Below, piece after piece: positions 45,711 to 58,408 of a stretch of DNA of 64,000 nt. Every line of letters begins with the position of its first letter. Within the stretch, counting starts at the first letter, position 1. Below the pieces are notes generated by a model. It was not told the origin of the DNA, did not search any database, and saw only the letters and a program-made list of their open reading frames with translations. Position numbers and translations under genes: made by a program. Source of the stretch: Tigriopus japonicus (Eukaryota > Arthropoda > Copepoda > Harpacticoida > Harpacticidae); assembly GCA_010645155.1 (NCBI GenBank), contig JAAGOF010000324.1:40046-104045 (forward strand). Reading direction: 5' to 3'.

Positions 45711-46374
45711 ATTTTGCCTGGCTTTCATTCTCGTGTTTTCTTATTTACTTTTTTAGTCATTGAAATTTTAATTTACAGGGCGCATAACCTCTGATTTTCA
45801 ACCTACATGGCAACACTGCTCGATGTCTTTTGAAAAGCCAAGTTGACCAAAGCGTCTTTTCTTAATTCAACCTTGATGTGATCATAATCTAAAAATTGGA
45901 TCAAACAACTACTTTTAAATTCTATTTGAGACGCTAGCTTCTTTTTTAACACGTAAATTGGATTGTTGAGATAAAATGAATGAATATTGTCTTATCTTGA
46001 GATTTGAGTTTTTGGTCACGTCAAACTTTCTCAAGACGTTTAAGTACAATAACGTCACAAAATGTGCTTCACATCACACAAAATTAAAACATGTTCCATG
46101 TCGGAAGTGTGATACATTTGTAGCTCAAATGCGATGTGACTCACATTTTTGCAGTCAAACTGCGCTATAACATGTGTCGTGTAACTGCACCATAATTGAT
46201 CCATGCTTTACACATGCCTCCAACATACGCGTATTATTATTGCTCCTTTGGCAGGAAAATGGGTTTATCGAGTTGTATATTGCACTTAATACCCAACATT
46301 CTCCGTTGTGGTGATATGGATACTTAGCAAAGGGCAATCAAATAAAAGCCAAGTCAATTAAGAAGTCAATTGAG
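45711..46374. other. Intergenic, nothing recognised
   Basis: No supported feature. Confidence 0.5.
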
Positions 46375-46550
46375 AAGGAAGCCAGAGTGGCCACGCGTAC
46401 TAGCGCGTTCTTAAAAGTGCCGAGTGTAAGTGCTTCCCCAGACGGCGAAGGTTCGAATCCTGTTGGGGGTCGGATTGAAGCTGTCGGGAAATCATTGTTT
46501 ACAGGGAATCGCATTCCTTGTAGCGGTAATAAAAAATCCGCAAAAAAAAA
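46375..46550 (+). mobile_element. tRNA-derived SINE family A, full copy
   Basis: GCCAGAGTGGCCACGCGTA (box A zone), a long variable region, CCCCAGACGGCGAAGGTTCG with box B GGTTCGAATCC, a short linker, then the tail CAGGGAATCGCATTCCTTGT, AGCGGTAATAAAAAATCCGC and poly-A. The head resembles a class II (Leu/Ser-type) tRNA. Other copies: 6067-6720 (interrupted) and a head fragment near 12876. Confidence 0.9.
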
Positions 46551-47805
46551 AATTGAGATGTACATTGTGTACACTTTAAGGACGTGTCTGATTTTTGACA
46601 TTGGTGGCCGAAGGGTAACATTGCCACGAAGCTAGTTTAAAGGGCTATTTAGCTCAGTAGAGAACTCAAACTTTAAAACAGCTTGATCAATTACTAGAAT
46701 TTAATCAGCCACAAATTTCACCCGCCATTCTCGACCAACCTGCACTGTGAATGCATTAAAAGGGGACAAAAATAGAGAACAATGCAATTGGCTAGCAAAA
46801 TTATTCCTCTACCAAATTTCTTTCTTGTTGCGGTAATAGCACAATCAAATCTTCAATCAGCCTTTATTTGCACAAATAAAATTGGCAATATTTAATGAAA
46901 TCTCTCGGACAAAGGCACTTTGAGATATTTCTGCGTCTTCAATCAACTTATTTGTACAGAGCAATTTGAAGTAAGCAAAAGGTATATGACTTGGCATTTT
47001 AAGCGTAAGTCAGTGTTACTTAAGGGACATAAATGTTCCGGATGCTTTACGTTTTCACAGGCTTGTTACATTTTTGTTAAAATTCATGTTATTTAAACAA
47101 CTGTTGAATTGCGCATGCAACTTTCCTATAAATAAGAAAACCAAAAGAACTAAACAAATGTGCAGCTCAATTCTTCCGACTCTTACAAATACTTGGCCAA
47201 TCAATAACTTTTGATTGGTGCCTGTTTTGTCAAGATTAATTTTAGATGGACCGCGACCATTAATTATTTTGTGATTTGGTCCAACCAAATATGCCTTTAA
47301 ATTTTTCACGCACTAGACTAAATGACTCCAATCAGACCCAGACCACAGAATTATAGAACGACTGGCAATGATACAACCTTTTCATGTGACCTCATAAAGC
47401 TTAGAAAGTTACTGATCTTTTTCAGACTTAAATGAGGTGTTGATACCCTTATAAATCTCCATTCCCTCTATGTTTGACTTCTTTCTCTATTTTATCCTGT
47501 CAGGATTTTTATTTTGTTTTATTTTTTTGATTTATTATCACAAGGTTAAGACCGTATTTGTATTCCTCATACATGAAAAACAGACTTCAATCATTTGACG
47601 TTAGCAAAGTTTGACCTTAAACTACCAGACCTGCAGATATGTATATCTTGCTTACAAGGCCACAGTTTAGACATTTGGGATATTATTCATTCTTTCTCTC
47701 TCTTTCTCCTCAATCAGGAAATACTGAATTTCTGGAAGGGGGGTGCTAACGGTGAAAATTATGATTTCCAGAAGGATGAATTCATTAGCGTTTTGCTGCA
47801 AACCA
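46551..47805. other. Intergenic, nothing recognised
   Basis: AT-rich; short ORFs only. Confidence 0.5.
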
Positions 47806-47906
47806 GAGGCTAGTTTTTAAGACGCAAAGATCGATCTCAAGATCGGACTTACAGTACTAAAGTACGATCTTACGAGCGATCTTTTGCCTCTAAAAAAACT
47901 AGCCTC
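47806..47906. repeat. Short inverted-repeat hairpin
   Basis: GAGGCTAGTTTTTAAGACGC at the left is matched by an inverted, slightly diverged GCCTCTAAAAAAACTAGCCT at the right; inner CGATCTC/AAGATCG also pairs. Positions 47924-47983 then match one arm of the fold-back at 56955-57368. Confidence 0.75.
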
Positions 47907-48064
47907 AGACCTTGCTTGTATTCACTAGACGACGTATTTCAATTTTCAGCTCAATCGAACCACGGAGTGAAATGTTATGCCCTCTCAAACTTATATACTG
48001 CAGAGAGCATAGAATGAATGAGCTCGCCCTTTTGTGGGAGAGCAATTGCCAGAAAAGGGCTTGT

Positions 48065-49970
48065 TCACTCATTCGGTAGGATTTGCATTGAACGATTTGT
48101 CAATTTTGGTCTCCACAATTAAGGTGAGCCATGATCAAGCCTTGTATAAACTCTTTGAGACTGTGAGAAGAGATCCGGTTAATCAATCCATCAAATCGGC
48201 CATTCAATCTGATCATTTTCCTCGCCCTCTTCCTCAATCCCATCCATAACTTTTCTCAAAGATGTGAGACTTTATGTCAATTGACATTTCTTCAGGTTTA
48301 ATTCTCCTTCATAGCCCAAGGATCATTGTTCCATTTGCCTGTCGTGCTTCCATTTTAAAGGAACATCATCGATATCACCAGGGTCAAAGACGAACAAAAT
48401 TGTTGGACAAATCGCTCTATTTCTGGCCCGGTATTAACCACGAAATTGACCAGATGGTACAGGATTGTACCCGTTGTCAAGAGAATTTGGCCAATCACCA
48501 AAACGAACCCCTTATTCAAACATCTTCTACTCGCCCATTCGAGCAAGTCTCTGTCGATTTACTTGAATTTGGTGGGAAAAATTTCTTCGTGTTGGTGGAT
48601 CGATACTCAGGGTGGCCATGTTTTTCTCCACTCACCCGTTTATTATTATCAGACTTGTGTCAATTACTTCAAAAATGTAATTAATTACAATTTCAATTAT
48701 ATTGGTCTCAAAATTAAATAAAATACAATTACAATTGCTTTAATTTCAAATGTAATTAACCACAATTGATTTACATTATTTTTTCAAACCAAGCTTTAAC
48801 TCCTTTCTTTTCAGGTGCAAAATGTGCAAATAGCGTCACGAACCTGTGAGCTTTTTGTGAATCAATTAACACACCGAAAATTATTGGAAAGGTTGAATTT
48901 TATTGAATTTATTGAAAATCTGCGAAATTTCTAATTTCAGAACTGCTTATGTAGGTGAAAATGTAAGTGTAATTTGTAACTGAAATATGACAATTATATG
49001 GGCTCATATGTAATTAATTACAATTACAATTACTTTGATCTCAAATGTAATTAATTGCAATTACTTTGATCTCAAATGTAATTAATTGCAATTACTTTGA
49101 TCTCAAATGTAATTAATTGCAATTACTTTGATCTCAAATGTAATTAATTACAATTACTTTGATCTCAAATGTAATTAATTACAATTACTTTGATCTCAAA
49201 TGTAATTAATTGCAATTACAATTACTTTGATCTCAAATGTAATTAATTGCAATTACAATTATTTGGAAATGTAATTATAATTACGTAATTATAATTTCAA
49301 TTACAATTACATCACAGGTCTGATTATTATCAAGATTTTGATGGACATTTTTTTACACGAGACGCATTCCATCACAAATACGTACAAACGGAGATTCCCA
49401 ATTTCGCACCAATTTTCCGAATTCTGTCAAAAATATGGAGCTTTGCTCTCCCTACAACTACAGATCAAACGGCCATAAAAAGGCGTAAAGGCCTTAAAAT
49501 TGCTCATTGCCAAACACAACCAAAATTGGTCTGAATTTCCAATGGCCCTTCTACAATGGCAAACCGTCCCTCGTATACACGGATTGAGTCCAGCTCAATG
49601 GATATTTTGTCGTCGCCACTGGACCTTATGCCCCACCATTGTCAAAGGTGGGCAAATCTTTAAAATTTGCAATTCCATCTTTTAGCAAACAAGGAGATTT
49701 TGAGAGGAGAAAAAATCCGCCGTTGGAAAGTTGACATGACAAAAACTCGTCATGACTCCAAACTTCGATCACTTCCTACATTGTCGATTGGTGAATCTGT
49801 TCGGATACAAAATCCTCAACCCAAAAATGGAACAGAACTGAAGCTATTCGAAGCATCCGACCGAATGGACGTTTTTTTTTTAAATTCTTGCCGAGGGAAA
49901 AGTCTTCATTCCAAATAGGAAGTTCTTTTGTATTCTGAAAGGAATGTTTCGAGAACCTTCTCTTCATTAA
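48065..49970 (+). pseudogene. Second Ty3/gypsy integrase fragment, split by a hAT element
   Basis: The trace starts with DPVNQSIKSAIQSDHFPRP (compare the pre-integrase region of the element at 19427), then LILLHSPRIIVP, the zinc finger H..H....CTRC and the core start VSVDLLEFGGKNFFVLVDRY (first catalytic Asp). After the insertion at 48650-49322 it resumes in another frame with RTNGDSQFRTNF and SPYNYRSNGHKKA, where the second and third acidic positions are lost, then LSPAQWIF and the C-terminal domain to about 49930. No LTRs seen; 5'-truncated. Confidence 0.85.
48650..49322. mobile_element. hAT-type element with 31-bp array, inside gypsy integrase
   Basis: Ends CAGACTTGTG / CACAGGTCTG are inverted with one mismatch and flanked by a perfect 8-bp duplication ATTATTAT (48642-48649, 49323-49330). 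Much of the body is AATTACAATTAC words; from about 49034 a 31-bp unit (TTTGATCTCAAATGTAATTA plus ATTGCAATTAC) repeats about seven times. Non-coding. Confidence 0.92.
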
Positions 49971-51714
49971 TGTGATAACGAATCCCTTAAGAAGAATGTT
50001 GTCCTTTGTCGCAACTCAAGAAACTAGAAGTGTTCATCAAGATTAAAATCATAAATTTCATCTAAGGAATTTTTGGAGATCGTAGGTTATTCAATCTCTT
50101 TTCCTATCTACACTACATTACTTCTGATCTAGTCCCACACTACCTGCCGAACAAGTTTTTCCCTTCTCTCAATTGACTACTATTAAGAAACTGGATTACA
50201 ATAGCTCGTTCTTCCACATTTAAAACTCCGCCATTTTACCTTTATAAAGTTCATCGTTTAACATTAGCTCACCCTCATTACAATCCTCAACACTTCCCTC
50301 TCCCAACTTTTCATCAACATTAATTTGTTTTTAATTGCTCGGTTGTTAGTTTTTGTACATCAGCTGCCTTTCAAACGCAGCTGATTTACAGAGACTAAAT
50401 TTGAGCAGCGGTATTAATTCTATACCTTGGTAAACTTGAGCCATTTGAATTAGTGCACCTTACATTACCTAGAATTGGGCCTCACACTCCTCGTTAGTGT
50501 TGCCCATTGGAAATCATAATTCTCAACACTAACAAACCACAACTGGGAATTCGATGCCAATTGCTATCTACCACTCTAAATCCAAAAAAATGGCTAGATC
50601 TAACGTTTTTAATATATGTCTTAGTTTGCTGAATAGTTCACGAGTGTCAGCTTGTGACAAACGTCAGTCGATTGGAATGTCGTTCTTTTCAAACAATCTC
50701 TTTTTCGTTTTAAATTCATCGATGGAAAGAGATCGTACTTTTACAACTCGATGACTCTGTAATTTATGCCATTTGCAATTTACTTCCATTTTTTTTTTAC
50801 AAATGCTAACTATATCGACATATCGAATGTCCTCAACTTTTGGCAGCTTAGCCATTATGGAAATGAACTTCCATGTCCATGTTATTTACTATTTTGCATT
50901 CAATTTGTTAAAAATTTCTTCAAGTGATCTAAATATCTTTCTATGGCTGCATAGGTCATTAATTGGCCTGCACAGTTCATGTAAATGCATTTTATTTCAT
51001 TTTTCAGATTCAAAATGCGAAGTTTTACGACACTAATAACAATTTAATTTACAACCGTATTATAATTTGCTATTTTTTTCATGAAAACCCAAAAACTATG
51101 AATGTTTTTAATGGCTTTTATGGCCCTTTGTTTTGATTTGTTCACTAAAAGATATTTAATTTAGTCCAAATGCGCTTTTTTGCATTTTTGTTTCATTTGT
51201 TATGCATCTTTGGCGCTTTTATTTGCTGTTAGTTTTTTTTATTACTACTAATTCATTTGCTGTCTTAAGTGGTCTACCAAATACATTATTAATAATAGGA
51301 ACCATCTACGTACATTAGAGAAATTCATAAATTTTGGACTTATTGTTTAGTTCAAAACTGACATTTGTATGGCTTTTTGATAGCCAATTCTTAACTCCCT
51401 GAGCTTAAATTGAACGTATGCGTAGTCAAGTTTGTCAACCCTTATTAAACTTGCCTATGTGTTTTTTTACCTTTTTTCAATAAACAGTCTAATAAGGGTT
51501 CCGTTTATCAGTACCCAGAGTTCCTGTTCCACATCTAATTGTCTAATCGGCAAAAAACAGATTCATGATAAAATGTGACACTTTTTAAATAACTCATCTT
51601 CAGAGTGGATTCTTTATGAATGAAATTTCTGGTGAATTTTGGGTTAACAAAAGGCTGATTGATACAAATGTCCACAAAAATGCATTAATAGAGACGTCAT
51701 ATTGATCGTCTAAC
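49971..51714. other. Intergenic, upstream of protease gene
   Basis: AT-rich with scattered short ORFs; no repeat end or gene recognised. Confidence 0.5.
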
Positions 51715-51756
51715 TATAAATTGAGCTCTTCCGGCCACATTACTTACAGATTCAGC
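51715..51756 (+). promoter_or_regulatory. Candidate core promoter of the CUB-trypsin gene
   Basis: TATAAA at 51715-51720 and an initiator-like TTCAG at 51751-51755, spaced about 31-36 bp, precede the ATG at 51774. Position fits a TATA/Inr promoter with a 5' UTR of about 20 nt; inferred from spacing only. Confidence 0.5.
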
Positions 51757-51773
51757 CTGACAGTGTGATCAAT

Positions 51774-54700
51774 ATGAACCTCAGTCACCTCTTGGTAAGC
51801 TGATTTTTTATTCAACACGCTATCAACCTGGGTTGTATAAGTCTTTAAAAACAACTTTTTTGCTGTCCCAGTTCCTAGGAAAAGATAAATTTTTTAGGAT
51901 CTATATACAGTAATAAATACTAGTTGGATTGGCAAGGACGACGCAGCGTTTCAAATGACTTTTTGGATCGGGATGTGTAAACACAACTTAACAATAATTG
52001 GACTCAGGGCCGATGAGAAACTTTCAACTGATATTTCCCATTTTTTTCAGGAACTTCTAGTTTGGGATTCTAGTTTGGAATCATTAGGACTCGGATAAAA
52101 TTGAGATTTTTTTGTCTAAAATTGTAGTTTATTAGTACGAAGTTTTATTTAGTTTTCCTAAAATTTGCAGTCAAAGGTTGCTACAAAGTTGCAATTCTGT
52201 GGACAAAAATATTGCTTTTTAAGAGAACTGGCCAACAAAATGTCAGGGTAAGCCTAGAAAAGTCAAATCGAACCAAAAGTACTGCACATGTCCAAAAATT
52301 TAACATTAGAAATTATCAAACTAGAATGCCAATTTGTATGACTTTAGAACTTAGTCTTGGTTTGCACTAATTATTCAAAAATTACCAAATAGCATTTTCA
52401 ATTTTTCTAATGAAGTCTGAAAGGATACCAAAATTTGCAGTTTGATGCGAAAATGTCAAAGTGTTACTAAGTTTGATATAAAAACATCAAAAGTTGCAAT
52501 TTTTGGCCAAAATCAGTTCTTACAATGAAAATCAAGCGAACATTTACTTTGTTGAGAAAATAACTACTTTAGATGTACAAGGTTCTTTTAAATCAGGGGC
52601 CCCAAAACTAATGGATATTTATGACAAAAAGAGACGACGATAAATTTAACTACAAGTCCAAATAATTTAAAAAGTATATGTGTAAACCTAACAATTTGTT
52701 TCCGTCTTCTGATGCATAACAGCAATCCCCGTCATTCTAATGTGTGCTCAATGTTTTTTTAGGATAAAGGGTGCGTATCTTGGGCGGGGGAGTCGTTTTT
52801 TAAAACACTATCATAGTTTTATAATGAGTCAATCAATTTCAAAAAAAAAACTTCGCCCGAGTATATCTACAACTGATTTCTTCAATTGATATTAGTACAA
52901 CTTTATCAGATCACAAACGTAATGCACCGCGATTGATTTTTTATTTGTTTTGGGACTCTAATTCGTGACAACCCTGTTTGACGACATAAGCTAGATTTAG
53001 TAACTTGTCCTAAAAAATAACAATAAAAATTACTTCCATTGTCTCCACCTCAAGGTATATTGGTTTATCCTTGTTAAGGTTGTATTTCATTGGAACAGAA
53101 CCACACAACCTACATTATTACCGTGTTGGATAATAAATATGGGATGGCTTGGCCATTTCCATGTTCTCTGGCCTTGATTTATTGTATTTTCTTGTCTTTT
53201 AGGTTGGATCAACCTTGTGCCTTTTGGCCTTGTCAGTTCAAGGCCGACGATGGCGACCAGTTCAAGGCCAACGATGGCGACCAGTTCAATTTGAAGACGT
53301 CTTCGACGAGAATGCTTTGGCCAACGAGAATGATCCAGCACCGTTTCGAGCTAATGAAACGGAGCCCAGAGCCAAAACTGAGTTCATTCCATTTGGATTT
53401 GCCAATGTCTCTGAATATGCGAGTGGCACGCCCCTCAGTTGCGACTCCCAAAACACGTTGAATCCGGGGTCTTCGTTTCTGATTCAAAGCCCGGGCTTTC
53501 CCTCACGCCCATCAAGAAATTCAAGGTGAGTACAGTACATATTTCATTCTTCCAAGCATTATGATTAGAGCTGAAAACAATGTTGAATATCTCATTTTAT
53601 GCTGTTATTTGTATTTTTTACTAATTTTGCCCATGTTAACGAAAAAAATGGGGTTTGTTTTGAAAACAAAGTTTAATCTGACAAAATACCAGGATTAAAC
53701 CTGAAATATGTTGCATTTGCCCAGTTTTAAACATTTTATTTGCATTTTTGGCACCTTCCACTTTACATGTTTCTTGTAGTACAAATTGTTAGTATGTAGG
53801 GATAGGTTCGGATCCGCCATGAGCTTGCTCAATATCGGATCGAATCAGCTCGTCGTGAATCGGGTCCAAAATCCTAGGAACTAATTTGGTGTTCAAACGA
53901 TCTACAAATTGTTGACTCATAAGCTTGAATACATAACATTTACCTCAAGTTTTATCGCTTACTTTTTCTTCCAAAAGATTATTTCTAACTGGAAAAAATC
54001 GATTTCATTTTCAGAATTATATTTATGTCAAAAACCCAACAACAACAACTGTAGTCATGTTAAAAAATCTTCGCATGTATCCCTAATTGAGCTGGATCCA
54101 GTTCGATGCAGATTAGCATTAATCAGGATTGGTGCTAACATAATTTCAGCTGGGAACTAAAACAATTCGATTTGAAACTGATCCTGACCCACAGCCGGAA
54201 AATCCCTGTTAACAGGTTTTGCATTTTTTTTGCATTAGCATTTTTTTACTCTTTTATTCGTATCTTTGACATTTTTGGGGCTTTTTTTACATTGTTGCAT
54301 TTTCCCTTCACTAAGCTCCCTCTAGAGGCTCCTTCCAATCTTTGTCACTTTGTGACCTTTTTGCTGGGACCATTATATCGTGAATTTTACCGTGACTGTT
54401 TTAGCTTGTAACCATTTTAGTGTTTGACCTTTTTAGTGAGACGGGATTAATTTTATGAACATTCTGCCTCTCTATGGGCAGATCTATAGACAACACTCGC
54501 ACGGGTTGAGGGGCCCCAATTGAAAATCTATAGAGTCCTTTAAGCGCAACCAGTGAAATGGAAAATACGTGCAACCTTTAAGCTTTAATACGCAATTTTT
54601 TTGTTCTTACGTGTCCAATATACATTGAGAAGTTCGAAAATATGTCAAACGTTTGTGTCAGGGTGCAATATTTGGAGCTGTATTACTAAGGTGACCTCCC

Positions 54701-57700
54701 AGTCAGGTGCTCGTTAAAGGACCCAATAAGAAGCTGATGTTGGGGAAAAGTGGGTGAAAGGCAAGGGCCATCGGATAAAACATTAGCAAATAGCCCATTT
54801 GACCCATCTGACTCTCAATCTAATGATCCGTAACTCTTGCCTTTCCCCAAGTTTTCACCAACACTGGTTCATTTTTAAGACTTCAATTTTTGCCCCTAAA
54901 CCCTTGCAATTGGTGCCTTTAAGTCGTAATTAACAAATGCAAAACAGCCAACACTTTTTTGGGACGATCACTTGTTAGTTGTGTACAGTCTTTCTTGTTC
55001 CGATTTCGAAAGGCTGATCGCACATGGATGCGTGTAGACTTGACCTCGTCTCAATGGCAGGAATTCCTAGTGATGTCATGATTTTTGGCAGGAAAAAAGT
55101 TCGGAAGATATGTGTTTCCGATGAGTGTGCAAGAAAGCTAAAACGCAGATTCAGGTCGGGTAATTGCAAACTATTCCTTTCTCCTCTGCACAATTTAAAG
55201 TTGGAGTGGCAAATCTTGACATTTTCCCAAAAATAAGTATGTTTTATTGCTTCTACTTGAAATTTTGCAACATAAATTAAAGGAGCTCTTCCAAACTTTT
55301 GAATCAGGAATGCCCGACTTTGAATCACAAGATGGCCAGAGGATATCGGTTACTGGGGCTACTAAATGGAAAAACAAATAATTTGTTTTATTCAAGGCAT
55401 CCAATTTCTCCTTTTCTTTTTAAATTACTTTGCAAATAAAAAAATACTCCTCAACAAACATTAACCATGCCATAGCTCTTAAATGCAACATAATTCAAAA
55501 ATCTGACCCTTAAAAACTCAGGCAATTTTTTGGCAAGCTTAGACTGCTAACAACAGCAGGTCTGTAAATTGATACAATAATCACTCCCATCGGTCAAGAC
55601 GAGCTTGATGAAACGATTGTTTTTGAGAGCAGAAAACACGAACCCTTTTTTGCAAGCTGTTTGTGCAGTATTTCCCTTTTTTTATGATACTGTCGCTCAA
55701 ATAGCTAAACAAACACTCACGCAGTACTACACCCATTAATTTGCTCTTTCGATCTGTTTGAGCGTAATCAGCATATCCATATTTGCCTCCTAAATGGAAC
55801 ATAGTGAACATGAAAAAAAATACCAAAATACAAAAGTTGATCAGTACTAATATTGAACTCTGTTTAAACTTCCATGTGTCAAATATCAATGAAACATGCA
55901 TATAACTAGGTCATATTTTATTCTAGATGCAATTGGCAATTCATTCTGCCTTCACAAGCAAGAGTGGACCTGATTTGTGACTTCTTCAACGCACCTTGCG
56001 TTTTCCGCAATTCCCTCACACTTTATATCCCAGGGACTCGCCCTGTTCGGTATTGCAACCGAAATTCCAACCAGATTCTCCGTAATCAACAATTGGCCAA
56101 GATCACCAACACAGGCGATTCTAAATCCATGACCATAACCTTCAACATCCCAAGGTCGCGAAACCGCCCAGGTCAAGGAATACAATGCCGTTTAGTTGCC
56201 CTGGGGGCATCTGAACCAAGCCCAACCACCTCCACTGTAGCTCCCGTGTCCACCACAGTGTCTCCAGTAACTACAACAGCCAATCCTGCCGGATGCGGCA
56301 TCAAGAATGAAAGAAGGATTGTGGGTGGGAATGAAGCCACGCCCAATGAATGGCCTTGGGCGGTGTTCCTAATCATTCAGACAAATGCTGGGAGCTCATT
56401 CTGTGGTGGTTCGGTAATTACAAATAGGGCGGTACTTACTGCAGCTCATTGCGTGGAGGGCTCTGTCAGACGTGTGACCGTTCACTTTGGCTGCCACCGC
56501 TCCACGCGGTCGGATTGTGACAGGATAATGACCGTGTCTGCGCCAAATGTGAGACGACACCCATCCTACCGCAATGTCGCTTCAGGTCGCGATGTGGCGG
56601 TGATTCGGTTACCCGAAACCCTCACCTTTACCAACACTATCCGACCGGTTTGTTTACCCAGCACAGTAAACAACAATTTTGCTGATAATAGCCTGTGGGT
56701 GGCAGGATGGGGACGGGTCAGAACGGGTGGAAATGGTAGCCCTGTTTTAAAGGAGGTAAGCCAAATTAAGAACCATTGACTATTCCGCATGATGAGGATA
56801 GCGCAGAGTGAAAAATTACCTCTCAAAGCAACTGAATTAAAGATAGCCTACCATGGATGAGCTACATGGATGGATACATTCCCCATAGCTCCTGGGCCCA
56901 CATGTGGGCAATGGCCCACCGGTTGCCTACCCCTGGCCATAGACCTCGCTACTACCTAACTGAGATAGTAGCTTTAAATTTATCATCTTTGCTCTTATCC
57001 AAGAGAATATCTTTTATTTTGCAGGAGCTGGGGTGTATGGAACAAGAAATTTGTCTACCAATTTTCAGCTGAATCGAACGACGGAGTCAAAAGTTATCCT
57101 TCTTTGAAGTTCAGGCAAGCGTAGGTGGAAAATGAGCTCGTCTTACCTCTTGTTGCAAGATCTTGCAATAAGAGGTAGCACGAGTTCATTTTCCGCCTTT
57201 GCTTGCCTGAATTTAAAAGGCTTACAACTTTTGCCTTCGTTGGTTGATTGAGCTGAAAATTGGTAGACAAATTTCTTGATACATAAACCACAACTCCTGT
57301 AAAATATGAGATATTCCCTTGAATGGGAGCAAAGATGAGAAATTTTGAAGCTACCATCTCAGTCTAGGTAATACAGTGGTCTGTGGCCTGGCCAAGCTCA
57401 TTTCTTCTTTGAGAGGGCACTATATTCGATCCCATTGTTTGATTCTGTTGAAAGTTGGAATATAAACTCTTCAAGGAACAGATTCTGACTCACACACTCG
57501 GGCAAGAAAAACGATGAATATTACTTTAAGAACCCTAAGAGGGCTCTCGACATCATTCGGGCAATTCAGAGATGCTTTCATATGATTGTTCATTTGAGAT
57601 GGACTAAAGAAAACAGCTTGCGTGCAAGGATATCTCATTCGTGGGCGCAAAATGTTCAAAGAAACATCGTGGCAAGTTCCCAATATGTTTGTGTATAAGA

Positions 57701-58036
57701 TCTCATATCCCTTAGACCAAGTGCTTAAGGAGCAAAGAGCCTCTTTTTTTAACATTGCATGTTTACCGCTTATAATTTACATAGGCTACATTGGATCACA
57801 TACCTTTATCATCTTGTCGACAAGTGTTTGGAAATATTGGAAGTGATATCCTTTGCAATCGGAGAGGATCTGGAGATACCTGTCAAGGCGATTCTGGCTC
57901 AGGAGTGACTAATTTCAGGAATGGTCGTTATTTTGTCGATGCAGTGGTCTCATTTGGTCGTCCTAATTGTGAGGCTGAAACCTCTGGCAATGCCGAAGTG
58001 TTTGAGAACCTCGACTTTATCCGACAAAATATTTAA
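51774..58036 (+). CDS. Secreted CUB-domain trypsin-like serine protease, complete
   Basis: Four exons join in phase: 51774-51794, 53203-53525, 55927-56755 and 57785-58036, giving 474 residues. Residues 1-21 (MNLSHLLVGSTLCLLALSVQ...) form a signal peptide split by intron 1. A CUB domain follows (about 75-190: LSCDSQNTLNPGSSFLIQSP, GFPSRPSRNSRCNW, RVDLICDFFN), then a Ser/Thr/Pro linker of about 25 residues. The protease begins at the activation site R/IVGGNEATP. The triad is visible: TAAHC (His), GRDVAVIRL (Asp) and CQGDSGSG (Ser). Asp six residues before the Ser predicts cleavage after Arg/Lys. An unusual feature is Ser instead of Gly in GDSGSG. CUB-trypsins act outside the cell in digestion, immunity or matrix processing; which one is unknown. 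Introns 2 and 3 are large; intron 3 holds a fold-back element. Confidence 0.93.
56955..57368. mobile_element. Fold-back MITE in protease intron 3
   Basis: Two arms of about 190 bp are inverted copies: ends CCTAACTGAGATAGTAGC and, reversed, CCTAGACTGAGATGGTAGC, flanked by TA on both sides. Inner blocks such as AATTTGTCTACCAATTTTCA also pair. TA duplication suggests a Tc1/mariner-mobilised MITE. Confidence 0.78.
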
Positions 58037-58061
58037 TCATGATGCCTGAGAGATATATATC

Positions 58062-58067
58062 AATAAA
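58062..58067 (+). terminator. Poly-A signal of the protease gene
   Basis: AATAAA 26 bp after the TAA stop at 58034-58036. Confidence 0.8.
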
Positions 58068-58408
58068 GCAGATGTGTAACAAGAAGCATGATTCATGATT
58101 GTTGGTACACACACCTTGGAAACCAAAGGGCTACTAATATTTTTTTCCCAATTTTTAACACCTCTTTAACGTGAAGATTCATGCAATGCTCGTTTTTTTA
58201 CTTTTGCATTAACGGCATCAATTTCATCAATGACAAGTTTTGTTATTTCTTACATTTTTAAGCGGATTAACTAAGACGATTTAAAAAAGTGTTTGTTCAA
58301 GTTTTGTAGAGAAAATTATATCTAAGAGTTCATTGAAGAGTTGGAAAATGCGAAGGAGGGGATAATACATATTTCAGACGTAAAAAATCCGTTTTTGGAT
58401 TGGAACGG

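Noticed and set aside
46375..46480. tRNA-Leu/Ser gene
   Set aside because: Continues into a SINE tail shared with a LINE; other copies present.
53773..54140. TAGGGATAGGTTCGGATCCG as a hAT end in protease intron 2
   Set aside because: No inverted partner or duplication found within the next 2 kb.
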